NCBI RefSeq assembly: GCF_024752355.1
Contig: NZ_JANTHZ010000007.1
Span: forward strand, 62,001-126,000
DNA length: 64,000 nucleotides
Reading direction: 5' to 3'
Origin: Ancylobacter mangrovi
GTDB taxonomy: Bacteria > Pseudomonadota > Alphaproteobacteria > Rhizobiales > Xanthobacteraceae
Below the pieces are notes generated by a model. The model saw nothing but the letters and a program-made list of their open reading frames with translations. It was not told the DNA's origin and did no database searches. Shown here piece after piece: positions 8,947-17,576 of this stretch (positions are counted from its first letter, which is position 1; each line of letters starts with the position of its first letter). Both the position numbers and the translations under genes were made by a program.

Positions 8947-9191
8947 GATATTGGCAATGGGCGAGGCGCGTTTCGGGGCAAAAAGGCGGGCACGGGCTGC
9001 CCATCGCGCGCTCATTATCGAGAATGTCGGCGAAGTGCCGCGCGCCTGACCGTTCAGCATTCGGGAGAGGACCGCGGCCGAAGGGGCTGAGGCGGGCGTC
9101 GCGGATGGCACAGTTTCGCGCCGGGCACTCCCTTAGCAATTGAGCAATCACGCCGCGCGCCCGCAGCGCCGGCTTTCAGCGCCGAACGCTG

Positions 9192-9209
9192 GCGTCTCGA
9201 GCGAGACGC
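9192..9209. repeat. GC-rich hairpin related to the one at 5373-5390
   Basis: GCGTCTCG and CGAGACGC flank a 2-base centre. With its left flank it reads CTGGCGTCTCGAG, compared with CTGGCGTCACGAG at 5371. Two such elements 3.8 kb apart in non-coding DNA suggest a small repeat family or a shared structural role. Confidence 0.45.
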
Positions 9210-9234
9210 ATGGCCCGGGGCGACCCCCAATTCG

Positions 9235-9252
9235 AATTATCGATAATTATCG
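9235..9252. promoter_or_regulatory. AT-rich overlapping palindromes, candidate operator
   Basis: AATTATCGATAATT (9235-9248) is a perfect 14-bp palindrome and CGATAATTATCG (9241-9252) a perfect 12-bp one. Together they form a direct repeat of ATTATCGA with a 10-bp period, one helical turn. This is what cooperative binding of a dimeric regulator would need. The regulator is unknown. Confidence 0.4.
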
Positions 9253-9345
9253 ACGGCCCTTCGCCGCCTTCCCGGCCAATTGACTTAAGCCATTGTCAAA
9301 ACAAGAATTTCGGTTCGGGATCCGCCATTTGCCGCGCTCAAGCTT

Positions 9346-9366
9346 TGTGCACAGGATGCCAGCACA
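9346..9366. promoter_or_regulatory. Candidate upstream activator site (TGTGC-N11-GCACA)
   Basis: An inverted repeat whose centre is about 100 bp upstream of the predicted sigma-54 promoter, the usual distance for an enhancer-binding protein such as NtrC. It does not match the strict NtrC consensus, so assignment is tentative. Confidence 0.3.
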
Positions 9367-9455
9367 TTTCGGGCACCGAACCGCCAACGTCGTCGGCCAT
9401 ATAACCGTTCATATCCAATATCTTACGCCCACATCCTGAGCCGTTTTCCGGTTGC

Positions 9456-9471
9456 TGGCACGATTGCTGCT
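9456..9471 (+). promoter_or_regulatory. Predicted sigma-54 (RpoN) promoter
   Basis: TGGCACG (9456-9462), four bases, then CTGCT (9467-9471) matches the -24/-12 consensus TGGCACG-N4-TTGCW at all but one core base. The invariant GG and GC are correctly separated by 10 bases. It points toward the ATPase at 9510, with a start site expected near 9482. This suggests control by an enhancer-binding protein, possibly by nitrogen status. Confidence 0.6.
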
Positions 9472-9509
9472 AACTCACCGGCGAACCCGCATTCCCGCTT
9501 TCGTGGAAC

Positions 9510-10358
9510 ATGATGCCTTCACAGCCCAATGGCCGGACCGCCGCGGCGAGTCCGGCCCCCGCCGACCCGTTGCCTGCCCCGCCCGGTCCCGCGACCGGCA
9601 CCCCGCTCGTGCGCCTCTCCGGCGTGCGCAAGGTGTTCAACCAGCTCGAGGCGATCCGCAACATCTCGCTCGACATCGGCGACGGCGCCTTCGTCAGCCT
9701 GCTCGGCCCCTCGGGCTGCGGCAAGAGCACGCTGCTGATGATGATCGCCGGGCTGGTGCGCCCCACCTCCGGCGAGATCCGGGTGAATGGCGAGGTCGTC
9801 ACCGGGCCGCGCGCGGATGTCGGCGTGGTGTTCCAGAGCCCGGTTCTGCTGCCCTGGCGCACGGTGCTCGACAACGTGCTGTTCCCGGTCGAGCTGCTGA
9901 AGCTGTCGAAGGCGAAGTACCGCGAGCGGGCGATGGAGCTGCTCGCCATGGCCAAGCTCGCCGATTTCGCCGGCGCCCTGCCGCGCGAGCTGTCCGGCGG
10001 CATGCGCCAGCGCGCCGCGATCTGCCGGGCGCTGATCCACAACCCGTCCACCCTGCTGATGGACGAGCCCTTCAGCGCCCTCGACGCCATTACCCGCGAC
10101 GACATGTCGGTCGAGCTGCTGCGCATCTGGCAGGCCAACCGCAAGACCGTGGTGTTCGTCACCCATTCGATCCGGGAGGCCGCCTTCCTGTCCGACCGCG
10201 TGCTGGTGATGGGGCGGCGGCCCGCCACCCTGGTCGAGGACATCACCATCGACCTGCCGCGGCCGCGCCACATCGCGATGACGGAAGAAGAGAGTTTCAA
10301 CGGCTATGTCAGGCATCTGCGCCGCAGCATCGAGGCGAGCCATGCGGACGCTCCTTGA
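9510..10358 (+). CDS. NitT/TauT-type ABC transporter ATP-binding protein (second system)
   Basis: A 282-residue ATPase with Walker A GPSGCGKS (66-73), Q-loop VVFQSPVLLPW, signature LSGGMRQR, Walker B LLMDEPF and H-loop THSIREA. An alanine/proline-rich N-terminal extension of about 30 residues precedes the fold. A second ATG at 9513 could also serve. It is the first gene after the sigma-54 promoter and its 3' end overlaps the permease start by 17 bp. Confidence 0.94.
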   Translation: MMPSQPNGRTAAASPAPADPLPAPPGPATGTPLVRLSGVRKVFNQLEAIRNISLDIGDGAFVSLLGPSGCGKSTLLMMIAGLVRPTSGEIRVNGEVVTGPRADVGVVFQSPVLLPWRTVLDNVLFPVELLKLSKAKYRERAMELLAMAKLADFAGALPRELSGGMRQRAAICRALIHNPSTLLMDEPFSALDAITRDDMSVELLRIWQANRKTVVFVTHSIREAAFLSDRVLVMGRRPATLVEDITIDLPRPRHIAMTEEESFNGYVRHLRRSIEASHADAP

Positions 10359-11121
10359 CCGTTTCGTCTGGCCGATGGCGGTGCCGGTGGGCCTGCTCGT
10401 CCTGTGGGAGGTGGCGACGCGGGCGCTCGGCATCCGCAGCATCATCCTGCCGCCGCCCTCGGAAATCATCGAGGTGATGGTCACCCGCTATGACCTCATC
10501 CTCACCCATCTGTGGCCCTCGCTCTACCTCACGCTCACCGGCTTCGCGCTCTCGGTGGTGGGCGGGGTGCTGGTGGCGGTGCTCATCACCACCTCGCCGC
10601 TGCTGCGCAAGAGCCTCTACCCGACCATCGTCGTCTCGCAGGTGGTGCCCAAGATCTCGATCGCGCCGCTGTTCGTGGTGTGGTTCGGCACCGGCATGAC
10701 CTCAAGCCTGATGCTGGCGGTGCTGGTCGCCTTCTTCCCCATGACCATCAACGCCGCCATGGGCTTCCAGTCGGTGGACGAGGACATATTGCGCATGGCC
10801 CGCACCTATATGGGCTCGCGCTGGCAGATCTTCTGGAAGATCCAGATGCCGCACGCCCTGCCCTTCATCTTCTCGGGCATGAAGATCTCCATCACGCTCG
10901 CCATCATCGGCGTGATCGTCTCCGAGTTCGTCGCCTCGCAGGAAGGCATCGGCTACCTGATCAAGTTCGCCGGCGGCCTGCTCGACACGCCGCTGATGAT
11001 GGCGGCGATCACCGCGCTGAGCCTCACCGGCCTCGTGCTCTACTGGCTGATCGCCGAGGCGGAGCGCCTCACCGTCTACTGGCAGTCGACATCCGAGTTC
11101 GGCTCGGGCGGTCAGGTGTAG
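10342..11121 (+). CDS. NitT/TauT-type ABC transporter permease (second system)
   Basis: A 259-residue membrane permease starting MRTLLDRFVWPMAVPVGLLVLW, with about six hydrophobic segments and the EAA loop (RMARTYMGSRWQIFWKIQMP). The ATG at 10342 is preferred to an upstream in-frame start at 10306, which would lie deeper in the ATPase gene. The stop is followed after 5 bp by the acetamidase start, so the genes are co-transcribed. Confidence 0.92.
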   Translation: MRTLLDRFVWPMAVPVGLLVLWEVATRALGIRSIILPPPSEIIEVMVTRYDLILTHLWPSLYLTLTGFALSVVGGVLVAVLITTSPLLRKSLYPTIVVSQVVPKISIAPLFVVWFGTGMTSSLMLAVLVAFFPMTINAAMGFQSVDEDILRMARTYMGSRWQIFWKIQMPHALPFIFSGMKISITLAIIGVIVSEFVASQEGIGYLIKFAGGLLDTPLMMAAITALSLTGLVLYWLIAEAERLTVYWQSTSEFGSGGQV

Positions 11122-11126
11122 CGGCG

Positions 11127-12098
11127 ATGAAGCATCTCGACGCCACGCCCTCCACGGTCCATTTCGGCTTTCACGACGCGTGCCTGCCGCCGGTGATGGA
11201 GGTCAATCCGGGCGAGGAGATCGTCATCTCCAGCGTCTCGGCCGATCCCGACGACGCGGTGCCGGCGCATTGGCTGCCGGTGGGGATCGCGGACATCTAC
11301 GCCCACGCCCCGCGCGGCACCGGCCCGCACATCCTCACCGGACCGGTCCATGTGCGCGGGGCGATTCCCGGCGACACGCTGGTGGTGGACATTCTCGACA
11401 TCCGCCTGACCCAGCCCTACGGCTACAACATCGTCAGCCCGATGAAGGGCATGTTCCCGCAGGAACAGCCGACCCAGCGCACCACCGTCATGCCGATCGA
11501 CCTCGACACCGGCCTGGTCGAGGTGGCGAGCGGCATCCGCATTCCCACGCGCCCCTTCTTCGGCCAGCTCCTGGTGGCGCCGCCGCCCGAATGGGGCCGG
11601 CTCGACAGCCGCCCGCCCAACCGGCACGGCGGCAATCTCGACAACAAGGAACTGGTGAAGGGCACCCGCCTGCTGCTGCCGGTGTGGAACGAGGGCGCGC
11701 TCTTCAGCGCCGGCGACGGCCACGCCGCGCAGGGCGACGGCGAGATCAACCAGACCGCCATCGAGACCAGCATGGAAGGGCGCTTCCGCCTCTCCCTCCT
11801 CAAGGGGCGCAGCGTCGAATGGCCGGTCGCGGTCACGCCCACCCACCTGCTCGCCATGGCCTTCCATGAGGACCTCGACGACGCGGCGCGGCTCGCCATG
11901 CGCGCTCTCATCGCCCTGATGGAGGAAGGCGGCCTTTCCTTCCACAACGCCTACCGCCTCGGCAGCGTCGCGGCGGACCTTCGCATCACCCAGTTCGTCA
12001 ACGGCAATCGTGGTGTGCACGCCATGCTGCCGATCGAGATCGCCCGCGCCCTGCCGCGTCCCCCCGATTTCCTGCCCGCACCCGGAGAGCTTTCATGA
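11127..12098 (+). CDS. Acetamidase/formamidase family amidohydrolase
   Basis: A 323-residue member of the FmdA/AmdA family, which hydrolyses small amides to ammonia and a carboxylate. The conserved block GGNLDNKELVKGTRLLLPV followed by NEGALFSAGDGHAAQGDGEI (about residues 172-211) is clear, as is PGDTLVV (about 81-87). No signal peptide is seen, so it is cytoplasmic. Its position between the ABC importer and the molybdenum hydroxylase suggests it opens or deaminates an imported amide or a ring-hydroxylated product. Release of ammonia fits the predicted sigma-54 control. The true substrate need not be acetamide or formamide. Confidence 0.9.
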   Translation: MKHLDATPSTVHFGFHDACLPPVMEVNPGEEIVISSVSADPDDAVPAHWLPVGIADIYAHAPRGTGPHILTGPVHVRGAIPGDTLVVDILDIRLTQPYGYNIVSPMKGMFPQEQPTQRTTVMPIDLDTGLVEVASGIRIPTRPFFGQLLVAPPPEWGRLDSRPPNRHGGNLDNKELVKGTRLLLPVWNEGALFSAGDGHAAQGDGEINQTAIETSMEGRFRLSLLKGRSVEWPVAVTPTHLLAMAFHEDLDDAARLAMRALIALMEEGGLSFHNAYRLGSVAADLRITQFVNGNRGVHAMLPIEIARALPRPPDFLPAPGELS

Positions 12099-13186
12099 CC
12101 GTCGACCGGCGTTCCTTTCTCAAATTCGCAGGCACCGCAGGCGCGGGTTCCGCGCTCGGTCTTTCCATGCCGACGATCCTGCGCGCGGCATCGCTGCAGC
12201 CGGTGAAGCTGACGCTGCCCTGGCTGCCGCTCGGGACCTTCTCCTATGCCTTCGTCGCCAAGAAGATGGGCTTCTGGGAGCAGCGCGGGCTCGACGTAAC
12301 GATCGACCGCGGCTTCGGCTCCGGCAAGGTGTGCGTGCCGGTCGACCAGGGCCAGTACGAGTTCGGCATCCTCGACCTCGCGGTGATGATGAACTGCGCC
12401 GCGCGCAGCCTGTCGCTCACCGCCATCGCCGGCATCTGGCCGAAATGCCCGATCGGCATCTTCTCGCTCAAGGAATACGGCATCACCAAGCCGTCGGACC
12501 TCGAAGGCGAGCGCGTGGCCTTCAACGTCAGCTCGGGCGACTTCCAGCTCTGGCCGGCCTTCGTCAAGGCGACGGGCATCGACGACAAGAAGGTCACCAA
12601 GGTCACCATGGACCCCGGCGCCCTGATCAAGGTGCTGGTGGAGAAGCAGGTGAAGGCCGAGGGCAATTTCTACGGCTCCATCGCCCCGAGCCTGTGGGCC
12701 AACGGGCTCGAGATCAACTCGATCTTCTACGAGGACTACGGCATCAAGGCCTTCTCCAACGTGCTCGCCGCCAGCGAAGCCACGGTGAAGGACAAGCCCG
12801 AGCTCTGCCAGGCCTTCGTCGACGGCATGATGGACGGGCTGAAATACGTCTATCTCAACCCCGAGAAGTCCGTGCAGCTCCACATGGAGAGCGTGAAGGA
12901 GTTCCAGGGCGGCAACGCCATGAACGAGAAGGTGGTCGAATACGGCCAGGCGGTCAGCACCGCGCTCGGCCTCGTCCCCTCCGTGAAGGCGAACGGGCTC
13001 GGTTACATGGACCCGGCGCTGATCCAGGCCACCATGGACACGGTGAAGAACTACATGGGCGTGGAGAACCTGCCCCCCGCCGACAAGCTCTTCACCAACG
13101 CCTTCGTCGGCTCGGTGAAGGTGGACGACGCCCAGTGGTCGGCGATCGAGGCGCGCTCTGAGAAGTACATGCCCAGGAAGGCCTGA
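12095..13186 (+). CDS. NitT/TauT-type ABC transporter substrate-binding protein (second system)
   Basis: A 363-residue exported receptor with a Tat signal, MTVDRRSFLKFAGTAGAG, and a hydrophobic core ending near AAS at residue 33. The mature part starts LQPVKLTLPWLPLGTFSYAFVAKKMG, the NMT1/THI5-like fold. The start overlaps the acetamidase stop as ATGA. It supplies the importer encoded just upstream. Its placement after the amidase binds transporter and catabolic enzyme into one operon. Confidence 0.92.
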   Translation: MTVDRRSFLKFAGTAGAGSALGLSMPTILRAASLQPVKLTLPWLPLGTFSYAFVAKKMGFWEQRGLDVTIDRGFGSGKVCVPVDQGQYEFGILDLAVMMNCAARSLSLTAIAGIWPKCPIGIFSLKEYGITKPSDLEGERVAFNVSSGDFQLWPAFVKATGIDDKKVTKVTMDPGALIKVLVEKQVKAEGNFYGSIAPSLWANGLEINSIFYEDYGIKAFSNVLAASEATVKDKPELCQAFVDGMMDGLKYVYLNPEKSVQLHMESVKEFQGGNAMNEKVVEYGQAVSTALGLVPSVKANGLGYMDPALIQATMDTVKNYMGVENLPPADKLFTNAFVGSVKVDDAQWSAIEARSEKYMPRKA

Positions 13187-13192
13187 CGTTCG

Positions 13193-15562
13193 ATGTCCAT
13201 GGAACGAAGCGGACATGCGCGCGCCGACGCCTCGGGCGTGGGCGCGGCGGTCCTGCGCAAGGAGGACGCGCGCTTCCTGGAAGGGCGCGGCCAGTATGTC
13301 GCCGACATCCGCCTGCCGGGCACGCTCGAGGTCGCCTTCGTGCGCAGCCCGGTGGCGCATGCCCGGCTCAAGGCGGTGCACGTGCCGGCGGACCTCGAGC
13401 GCCGGGTGTTCACGGCAGAGGATCTGGCCGATATGAAGCCGATCCGCGCGGCGACCGCCCTGCCCGGCTTCAAGCATTCCTCCGAGCCTGTGCTCGCCAG
13501 CGGCAAGATCCGCTATGTCGGCGAGATCATCGCCATGTGCGTGGCCCCGAGCCGAGCCGAGGCGGAGGACATGGCGGCGCGCGTCGGGCTCGACTACGAG
13601 GAGCTTCCCGCCGTGGCCGACGTCGCCCGCGCCATGGCGCCGGACGCGCCGCTCGTGCACGAGGAGTGGGGCGACAACGTCTTCATCACCTTCAGCGAGG
13701 ATGCGGGCGGCGACATCGACCGGGTCGCCGCCGAGGCCGCCATCACCGTGACGCGCGAGATCCGCACCGCGCGGCACTGCATGTTCCCGATGGAGGGGCG
13801 CGGCGTCCTCGCCCACATGGATGCCCGGCTCGATTTCCTCACCGTGATCTCCGCGACGCAGATGCCCCATGTGGTGCAGCACGGGCTTGCCGAATGCCTC
13901 GGCCTGCCCGACGGCAAGGTGCGGGTGATCTCACCCGACGTCGGCGGCGGCTTCGGCTACAAGGGCCTGCTGCTGCGCGAGGAGGTGGCGCTCGCCTGGC
14001 TCACCCGCCGCCTCGGCGTTCCGGTGCGCTGGCTGGAGGACTGCCGCGAGCACCTCACCGCCAACGCCAATTGCCGCGAGCACGCCTATGCCATCACCGG
14101 CTACGCGGATAGCGAGGGCCGGCTGCTCGGGCTCGACTGCGTGGCGCATGTCGATGCCGGCGCCTATTCGGTCTACCCGACCTCCTCGGCGCTGGAGGCG
14201 GCGCAGGTGGCGAACCTCCTGCCCGGCCCCTACGACCTGCCGGTCTATCGCTGCCGCTCGCACGCGGTGGCGAGCAACAAATGCCCGATCCTGCCCTATC
14301 GCGGGGTCGCCCGCACCGGCGTTTGCCTGGCGCTGGAGACGGTGCTCGACGCCATCGCCGTCGAAGCCGGCATCGAGCCGTGGGAGCTGCGCCTGCGCAA
14401 TCTCGTCGGCCCGGAGCGCATGCCGTTCGAGAACGTGCTGAAGAAGCATTTCGACAGCGGCGACTATCCGCAGTGCCTGCGCCGCGCGGTGGACGCCATC
14501 GACCTGCCGGCCATCCGCGAGCGCCAGAAGGCGCCCGAAGCGGACGGACGGCGGATCGGCGTCGGCCTCGCCATCTTCTGCGAGCAGGGCGCCCACGGCA
14601 CCTCGGTGCTGGCCTCGTGGGGGCGGCCCGTGGTACCCGGCTACGAGCAGGCCACCGCCCGGCTCACCGCCGACGGCGAGCTCGAGATCCGCGTCGGCAC
14701 CCACTCCCATGGGCAGGGGCACGAGACCACCTACGCCCAGATCGCGCACGAGATCCTCGGCCTGCCGCTCGAGCGCATCAAGGTGTTCCAGGGAGACACG
14801 CTGCTGGTGCCGTTCTCCACCGGTACCTGGGGCTCGCGCTCCATCGTCATGGGCGGCGGGGCGGTGGCGGAAGCCTCTCGGGCGCTCGCCCTGCGCATCG
14901 GCGCCATCGGCGCGTGGCTGCTGCAGGCCGAGGCCGATGCGGTCGAGGTCGGCGCGGGCATGGTGCGCGGCGGCGAGGCCAGCGTCTCCTTCGGCGAGGT
15001 GGCCCGCGCCTGGTATCTCCAGCCGCAGCAGCTTCCGCCCGGCGTCGACACGACGGGGCTGGAGGTCACCGCCGGCTACCGCGCCGAACGCGACAGCGGC
15101 ACCTTCTCCTACGCCACCCACGCGGCGCTGGTCGCCGTCGATACCGAGACCGGGCTGGTCGAGATCCTCGACTATGTCGTGGTCGAGGACGGCGGCGTGC
15201 TGGTCAATCCGATGATCGTCGACGGGCAGATCACCGGCGGCACGGCGCAGGGCATCGGCACCGGGCTCTTCGAGGCGATGCCCTTCGATTCCGAGGGCCA
15301 GCCGCTCGCCTCCACCCTGCTGGACTACCTGCTGCCCGGCGCGGCGGACGTGCCGGACATCCGCATCCTGCACATGGAGACGCCCTCCCCCTACACCGCC
15401 TTCGGCGTGAAGGGCATCGGTGAAGGCGGCGCGGTGGCGCCGCCGGCGGCCCTCGTCTCCGCCGTCAACGACGCGCTGCGCCCGCTCGGCGTCGCCTTCT
15501 GCGACGTGCCGCTCACCCCGGACGCCATCCTCGGCGCCATACTGGCGGCGGGCGAGCGATGA
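13193..15562 (+). CDS. Xanthine dehydrogenase-family molybdopterin-binding large subunit (CoxL-like)
   Basis: A 789-residue catalytic subunit of a molybdenum hydroxylase, which inserts water-derived oxygen into an electrophilic C-H, usually on an N-heterocycle, aldehyde or similar. The N-terminal GVGAAVLRKEDARFLEGRGQYVADI is typical. LPYRGVARTG lies in the active-site loop; it lacks the AYRCSFR motif of true form-I CO dehydrogenase, so CO is unlikely. The invariant glutamate is E744 in GVKGIGEGGA. The gene order L-M-S and the overlapping starts indicate one complex. Confidence 0.92.
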   Translation: MSMERSGHARADASGVGAAVLRKEDARFLEGRGQYVADIRLPGTLEVAFVRSPVAHARLKAVHVPADLERRVFTAEDLADMKPIRAATALPGFKHSSEPVLASGKIRYVGEIIAMCVAPSRAEAEDMAARVGLDYEELPAVADVARAMAPDAPLVHEEWGDNVFITFSEDAGGDIDRVAAEAAITVTREIRTARHCMFPMEGRGVLAHMDARLDFLTVISATQMPHVVQHGLAECLGLPDGKVRVISPDVGGGFGYKGLLLREEVALAWLTRRLGVPVRWLEDCREHLTANANCREHAYAITGYADSEGRLLGLDCVAHVDAGAYSVYPTSSALEAAQVANLLPGPYDLPVYRCRSHAVASNKCPILPYRGVARTGVCLALETVLDAIAVEAGIEPWELRLRNLVGPERMPFENVLKKHFDSGDYPQCLRRAVDAIDLPAIRERQKAPEADGRRIGVGLAIFCEQGAHGTSVLASWGRPVVPGYEQATARLTADGELEIRVGTHSHGQGHETTYAQIAHEILGLPLERIKVFQGDTLLVPFSTGTWGSRSIVMGGGAVAEASRALALRIGAIGAWLLQAEADAVEVGAGMVRGGEASVSFGEVARAWYLQPQQLPPGVDTTGLEVTAGYRAERDSGTFSYATHAALVAVDTETGLVEILDYVVVEDGGVLVNPMIVDGQITGGTAQGIGTGLFEAMPFDSEGQPLASTLLDYLLPGAADVPDIRILHMETPSPYTAFGVKGIGEGGAVAPPAALVSAVNDALRPLGVAFCDVPLTPDAILGAILAAGER

Positions 15563-16395
15563 AGCCGGCGCCGTTCGACTATACGCGCCCGGCAAGCGTG
15601 AGCGAGGCGGCGGCCGCGCTCGCCGCAGGCGAGGGAGGCGCGAAGCTCATCGCCGGCGGCCAGTCGCTCGGCCCGATGCTCAACCTGCGGCTGGTGCAGC
15701 CGCGCCTGCTGGTCGACGTCGCCGGCATCGAGGCGCTCCACGCCTTCGAGGAGACGGCGGACGCGCTGCGCATCGGCGCCGGCATCACCGCCGCCAATAT
15801 CGAGGACCAGCGGATCGACACCGGCGCCGTCCCGCTGCTGCAGCGGGTCGCCGCGGGCATCGCCTATCGGGCGGTGCGCAACCGCGGCACCATCGGCGGC
15901 AGCCTGTGCCATGCCGACCCGGCCGCCGACTGGGTGAACCTGATGCCGGCACTCGGCGTGCGCTACGAGCTCGTCGGCCCCAGCGGGCGGCGCACCGTCG
16001 CCGCGGCCGACTTCATGACGGCGGCGTTCGAGACCGTGCTCGCCCCCGACGAGGTTCTCGAGACCGTCGTCATCCCAAAGCCGTCCGCCGGCGCGCGCTT
16101 CGGCCACGTCAAGATCGCGCGCAAGACGGGCAAGTTCGCCATGGCCATCGCGGTCGTGGTGTCCGATCCCGGGCGCGGCGTCTTCCGTGCGTTGATCGGC
16201 GCCACGCACGGCCGGCCGCTGGTGGTCGAGGAGGCGGCGAGCCTGCTCGGCAGCGACGGCAACACGCCCGATACCGCCCGGATCGGCGCCCTGCTGGTGG
16301 AAGCCGGCATTACCGAGCCCGCCGCCCGGCAGCTCCACCTGACGGCCCTGCGCCGCGCAGCGGCAGAAGCGTTTTCGAAGGCCCTTCCATCGTGA
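15559..16395 (+). CDS. FAD-binding medium subunit of the molybdenum hydroxylase (CoxM-like)
   Basis: A 278-residue flavoprotein subunit. The FAD motifs AGGQSLGPMLNLRL (about residues 33-46) and TIGGSLCHADPAADW (about 111-125) are intact. The start overlaps the large-subunit stop as ATGA. It transfers electrons from the iron-sulfur subunit to an acceptor. Together with the neighbours it forms the usual LMS heterotrimer. Confidence 0.93.
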   Translation: MKPAPFDYTRPASVSEAAAALAAGEGGAKLIAGGQSLGPMLNLRLVQPRLLVDVAGIEALHAFEETADALRIGAGITAANIEDQRIDTGAVPLLQRVAAGIAYRAVRNRGTIGGSLCHADPAADWVNLMPALGVRYELVGPSGRRTVAAADFMTAAFETVLAPDEVLETVVIPKPSAGARFGHVKIARKTGKFAMAIAVVVSDPGRGVFRALIGATHGRPLVVEEAASLLGSDGNTPDTARIGALLVEAGITEPAARQLHLTALRRAAAEAFSKALPS

Positions 16396-17564
16396 CCGAC
16401 ATTCGCCTTTCCGTGAACGGGCGCCCCATTGCGGGCGCCTGCGAACCACGGACCCATCTCGCCGATTTCCTGCGCGACAGGCTCGACCTCACCGGCACAC
16501 ATCTGCGCTGCGAGCAGGGCGTGTGCGGCGCCTGCACCGTGCTGATCGACGGCGCGCCGGCACGCTCCTGCATCAACTACGCGGTCAACTGCCAGGGTGC
16601 CGAAGTCACAACCATCGAGGGGTTCGGCGGCGACGAGGTGATGAGCCGGCTACGCACCGCCTTCCACGAGGAGCACGCGCTCCAGTGCGGCTTCTGCACG
16701 CCGGGCATGCTGGTGACGGCGCGGGACATCGTGCTGCGCCTGCCGGAGGCGGACGCCGCGCAGGTGCGCACGGAGCTGTCCGGCAATCTGTGCCGCTGCA
16801 CCGGCTATGCCGGCATCGTTCGCGCCATCTGCCGCGTTCTCGACGAGCGCCGCGGCGCTGCTCCCGTCTCCGCCGGCCGTCTCGGCCCGGTGGGCGCCCG
16901 CCCGGGCGCTTCGGTGGCAGGCGCACGCCCGGCAATGACCGAAGCCGGAACGGCGCCGGCCGCCGCGCCGGGCACAGGGGAGCTCGGCCTCGGCGGGCGA
17001 AAGCCGAATCTGGAGACGGCGCTGTCCTTCACCGTCCGGCGCCCCATCGACGAGGTATGGGCGGTGCTCGGCGACATTCCGCGCGTGGCGCGCTGCATGC
17101 CGGGCGCGAGCCTGTCCGCCCCCCCGTCCGACGGGCATGTGGAAGGGCGCATGAGCGTCAAGGTCGGCCCCATCGCCACCAATTTCGCCGGCGCCGCGCG
17201 CATCGTGCGCGAGGAGGCGGAACGGCGCGGCACCCTGTACGGCGCGGGACGCGACGGCCTCAGCGGCTCCAGCGCGCGCGCCGAGGTGACCTATGCACTC
17301 GCCCCTACCGGACCGGACGCGACCCGGATCGACATCACGCTGAAGACGGTGCTCGCCGGCCCGCTGGCGCAGTTCGGCCGCAGCGGCATCGTGAAGGAGC
17401 TGATGGCGCGCCTCGCCGAGCAGTTCGCCCGGCGGCTCGAGCAGACGCTGGAGCACGGCGCGCCGGATGACGAGGCCATGCCCGAGACCTCCCTGCGGCC
17501 GCTGGCGCTGATCGCCGGCCTCATCGCCGACAAGTTCCGCTCCCTGTTCAGGAGGGCCCGCTGA
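16392..17564 (+). CDS. Fusion of 2Fe-2S subunit (CoxS-like) with a CoxG/SRPBCC domain
   Basis: A 390-residue two-domain protein with a GTG start overlapping the medium-subunit stop (GTGA). Residues 3-153 are the iron-sulfur subunit, with ligands C40, C45, C48 and C60 for the plant-type cluster and C99, C102, C134 and C136 for the second cluster. An alanine/proline/glycine-rich linker (about 155-205) leads to a CoxG/SRPBCC domain (about 208-355, FTVRRPIDEVWAVLGDIP). The C-terminus is a hydrophobic then basic tail, LIAGLIADKFRSLFRRAR. CoxG is normally separate and has been linked to membrane attachment or quinone contact of CO-dehydrogenase-like enzymes, so the fusion may tether this enzyme to the membrane. 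Confidence 0.9.
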   Translation: MTDIRLSVNGRPIAGACEPRTHLADFLRDRLDLTGTHLRCEQGVCGACTVLIDGAPARSCINYAVNCQGAEVTTIEGFGGDEVMSRLRTAFHEEHALQCGFCTPGMLVTARDIVLRLPEADAAQVRTELSGNLCRCTGYAGIVRAICRVLDERRGAAPVSAGRLGPVGARPGASVAGARPAMTEAGTAPAAAPGTGELGLGGRKPNLETALSFTVRRPIDEVWAVLGDIPRVARCMPGASLSAPPSDGHVEGRMSVKVGPIATNFAGAARIVREEAERRGTLYGAGRDGLSGSSARAEVTYALAPTGPDATRIDITLKTVLAGPLAQFGRSGIVKELMARLAEQFARRLEQTLEHGAPDDEAMPETSLRPLALIAGLIADKFRSLFRRAR

Positions 17565-17576
17565 GGCGGGTGCGAC

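Larger units (their letters stand above)
8923..9509. other. Divergent intergenic region between two transporter operons
   Basis: This 587-bp segment has no convincing gene. It separates the minus-strand GntR operon from the plus-strand ABC/acetamidase operon. It holds the GntR palindrome, a GC-rich hairpin (9192-9209), AT-rich overlapping palindromes (9235-9252), an inverted repeat TTGAC-N10-GTCAA (9280-9299), TGTGC-N11-GCACA (9346-9366) and a sigma-54-type promoter (9456-9471). The density of symmetric sites indicates a control region. Confidence 0.6.

Noticed and set aside
12244-15595. Long antisense frames across the binding-protein and molybdenum hydroxylase genes
   Set aside because: These have no recognisable domain or ribosome-binding site and the plus-strand products carry all catalytic motifs.
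13193-17564. True aerobic CO dehydrogenase
   Set aside because: The large subunit lacks the AYRCSFR active-site motif of form I and accessory cox genes are missing.
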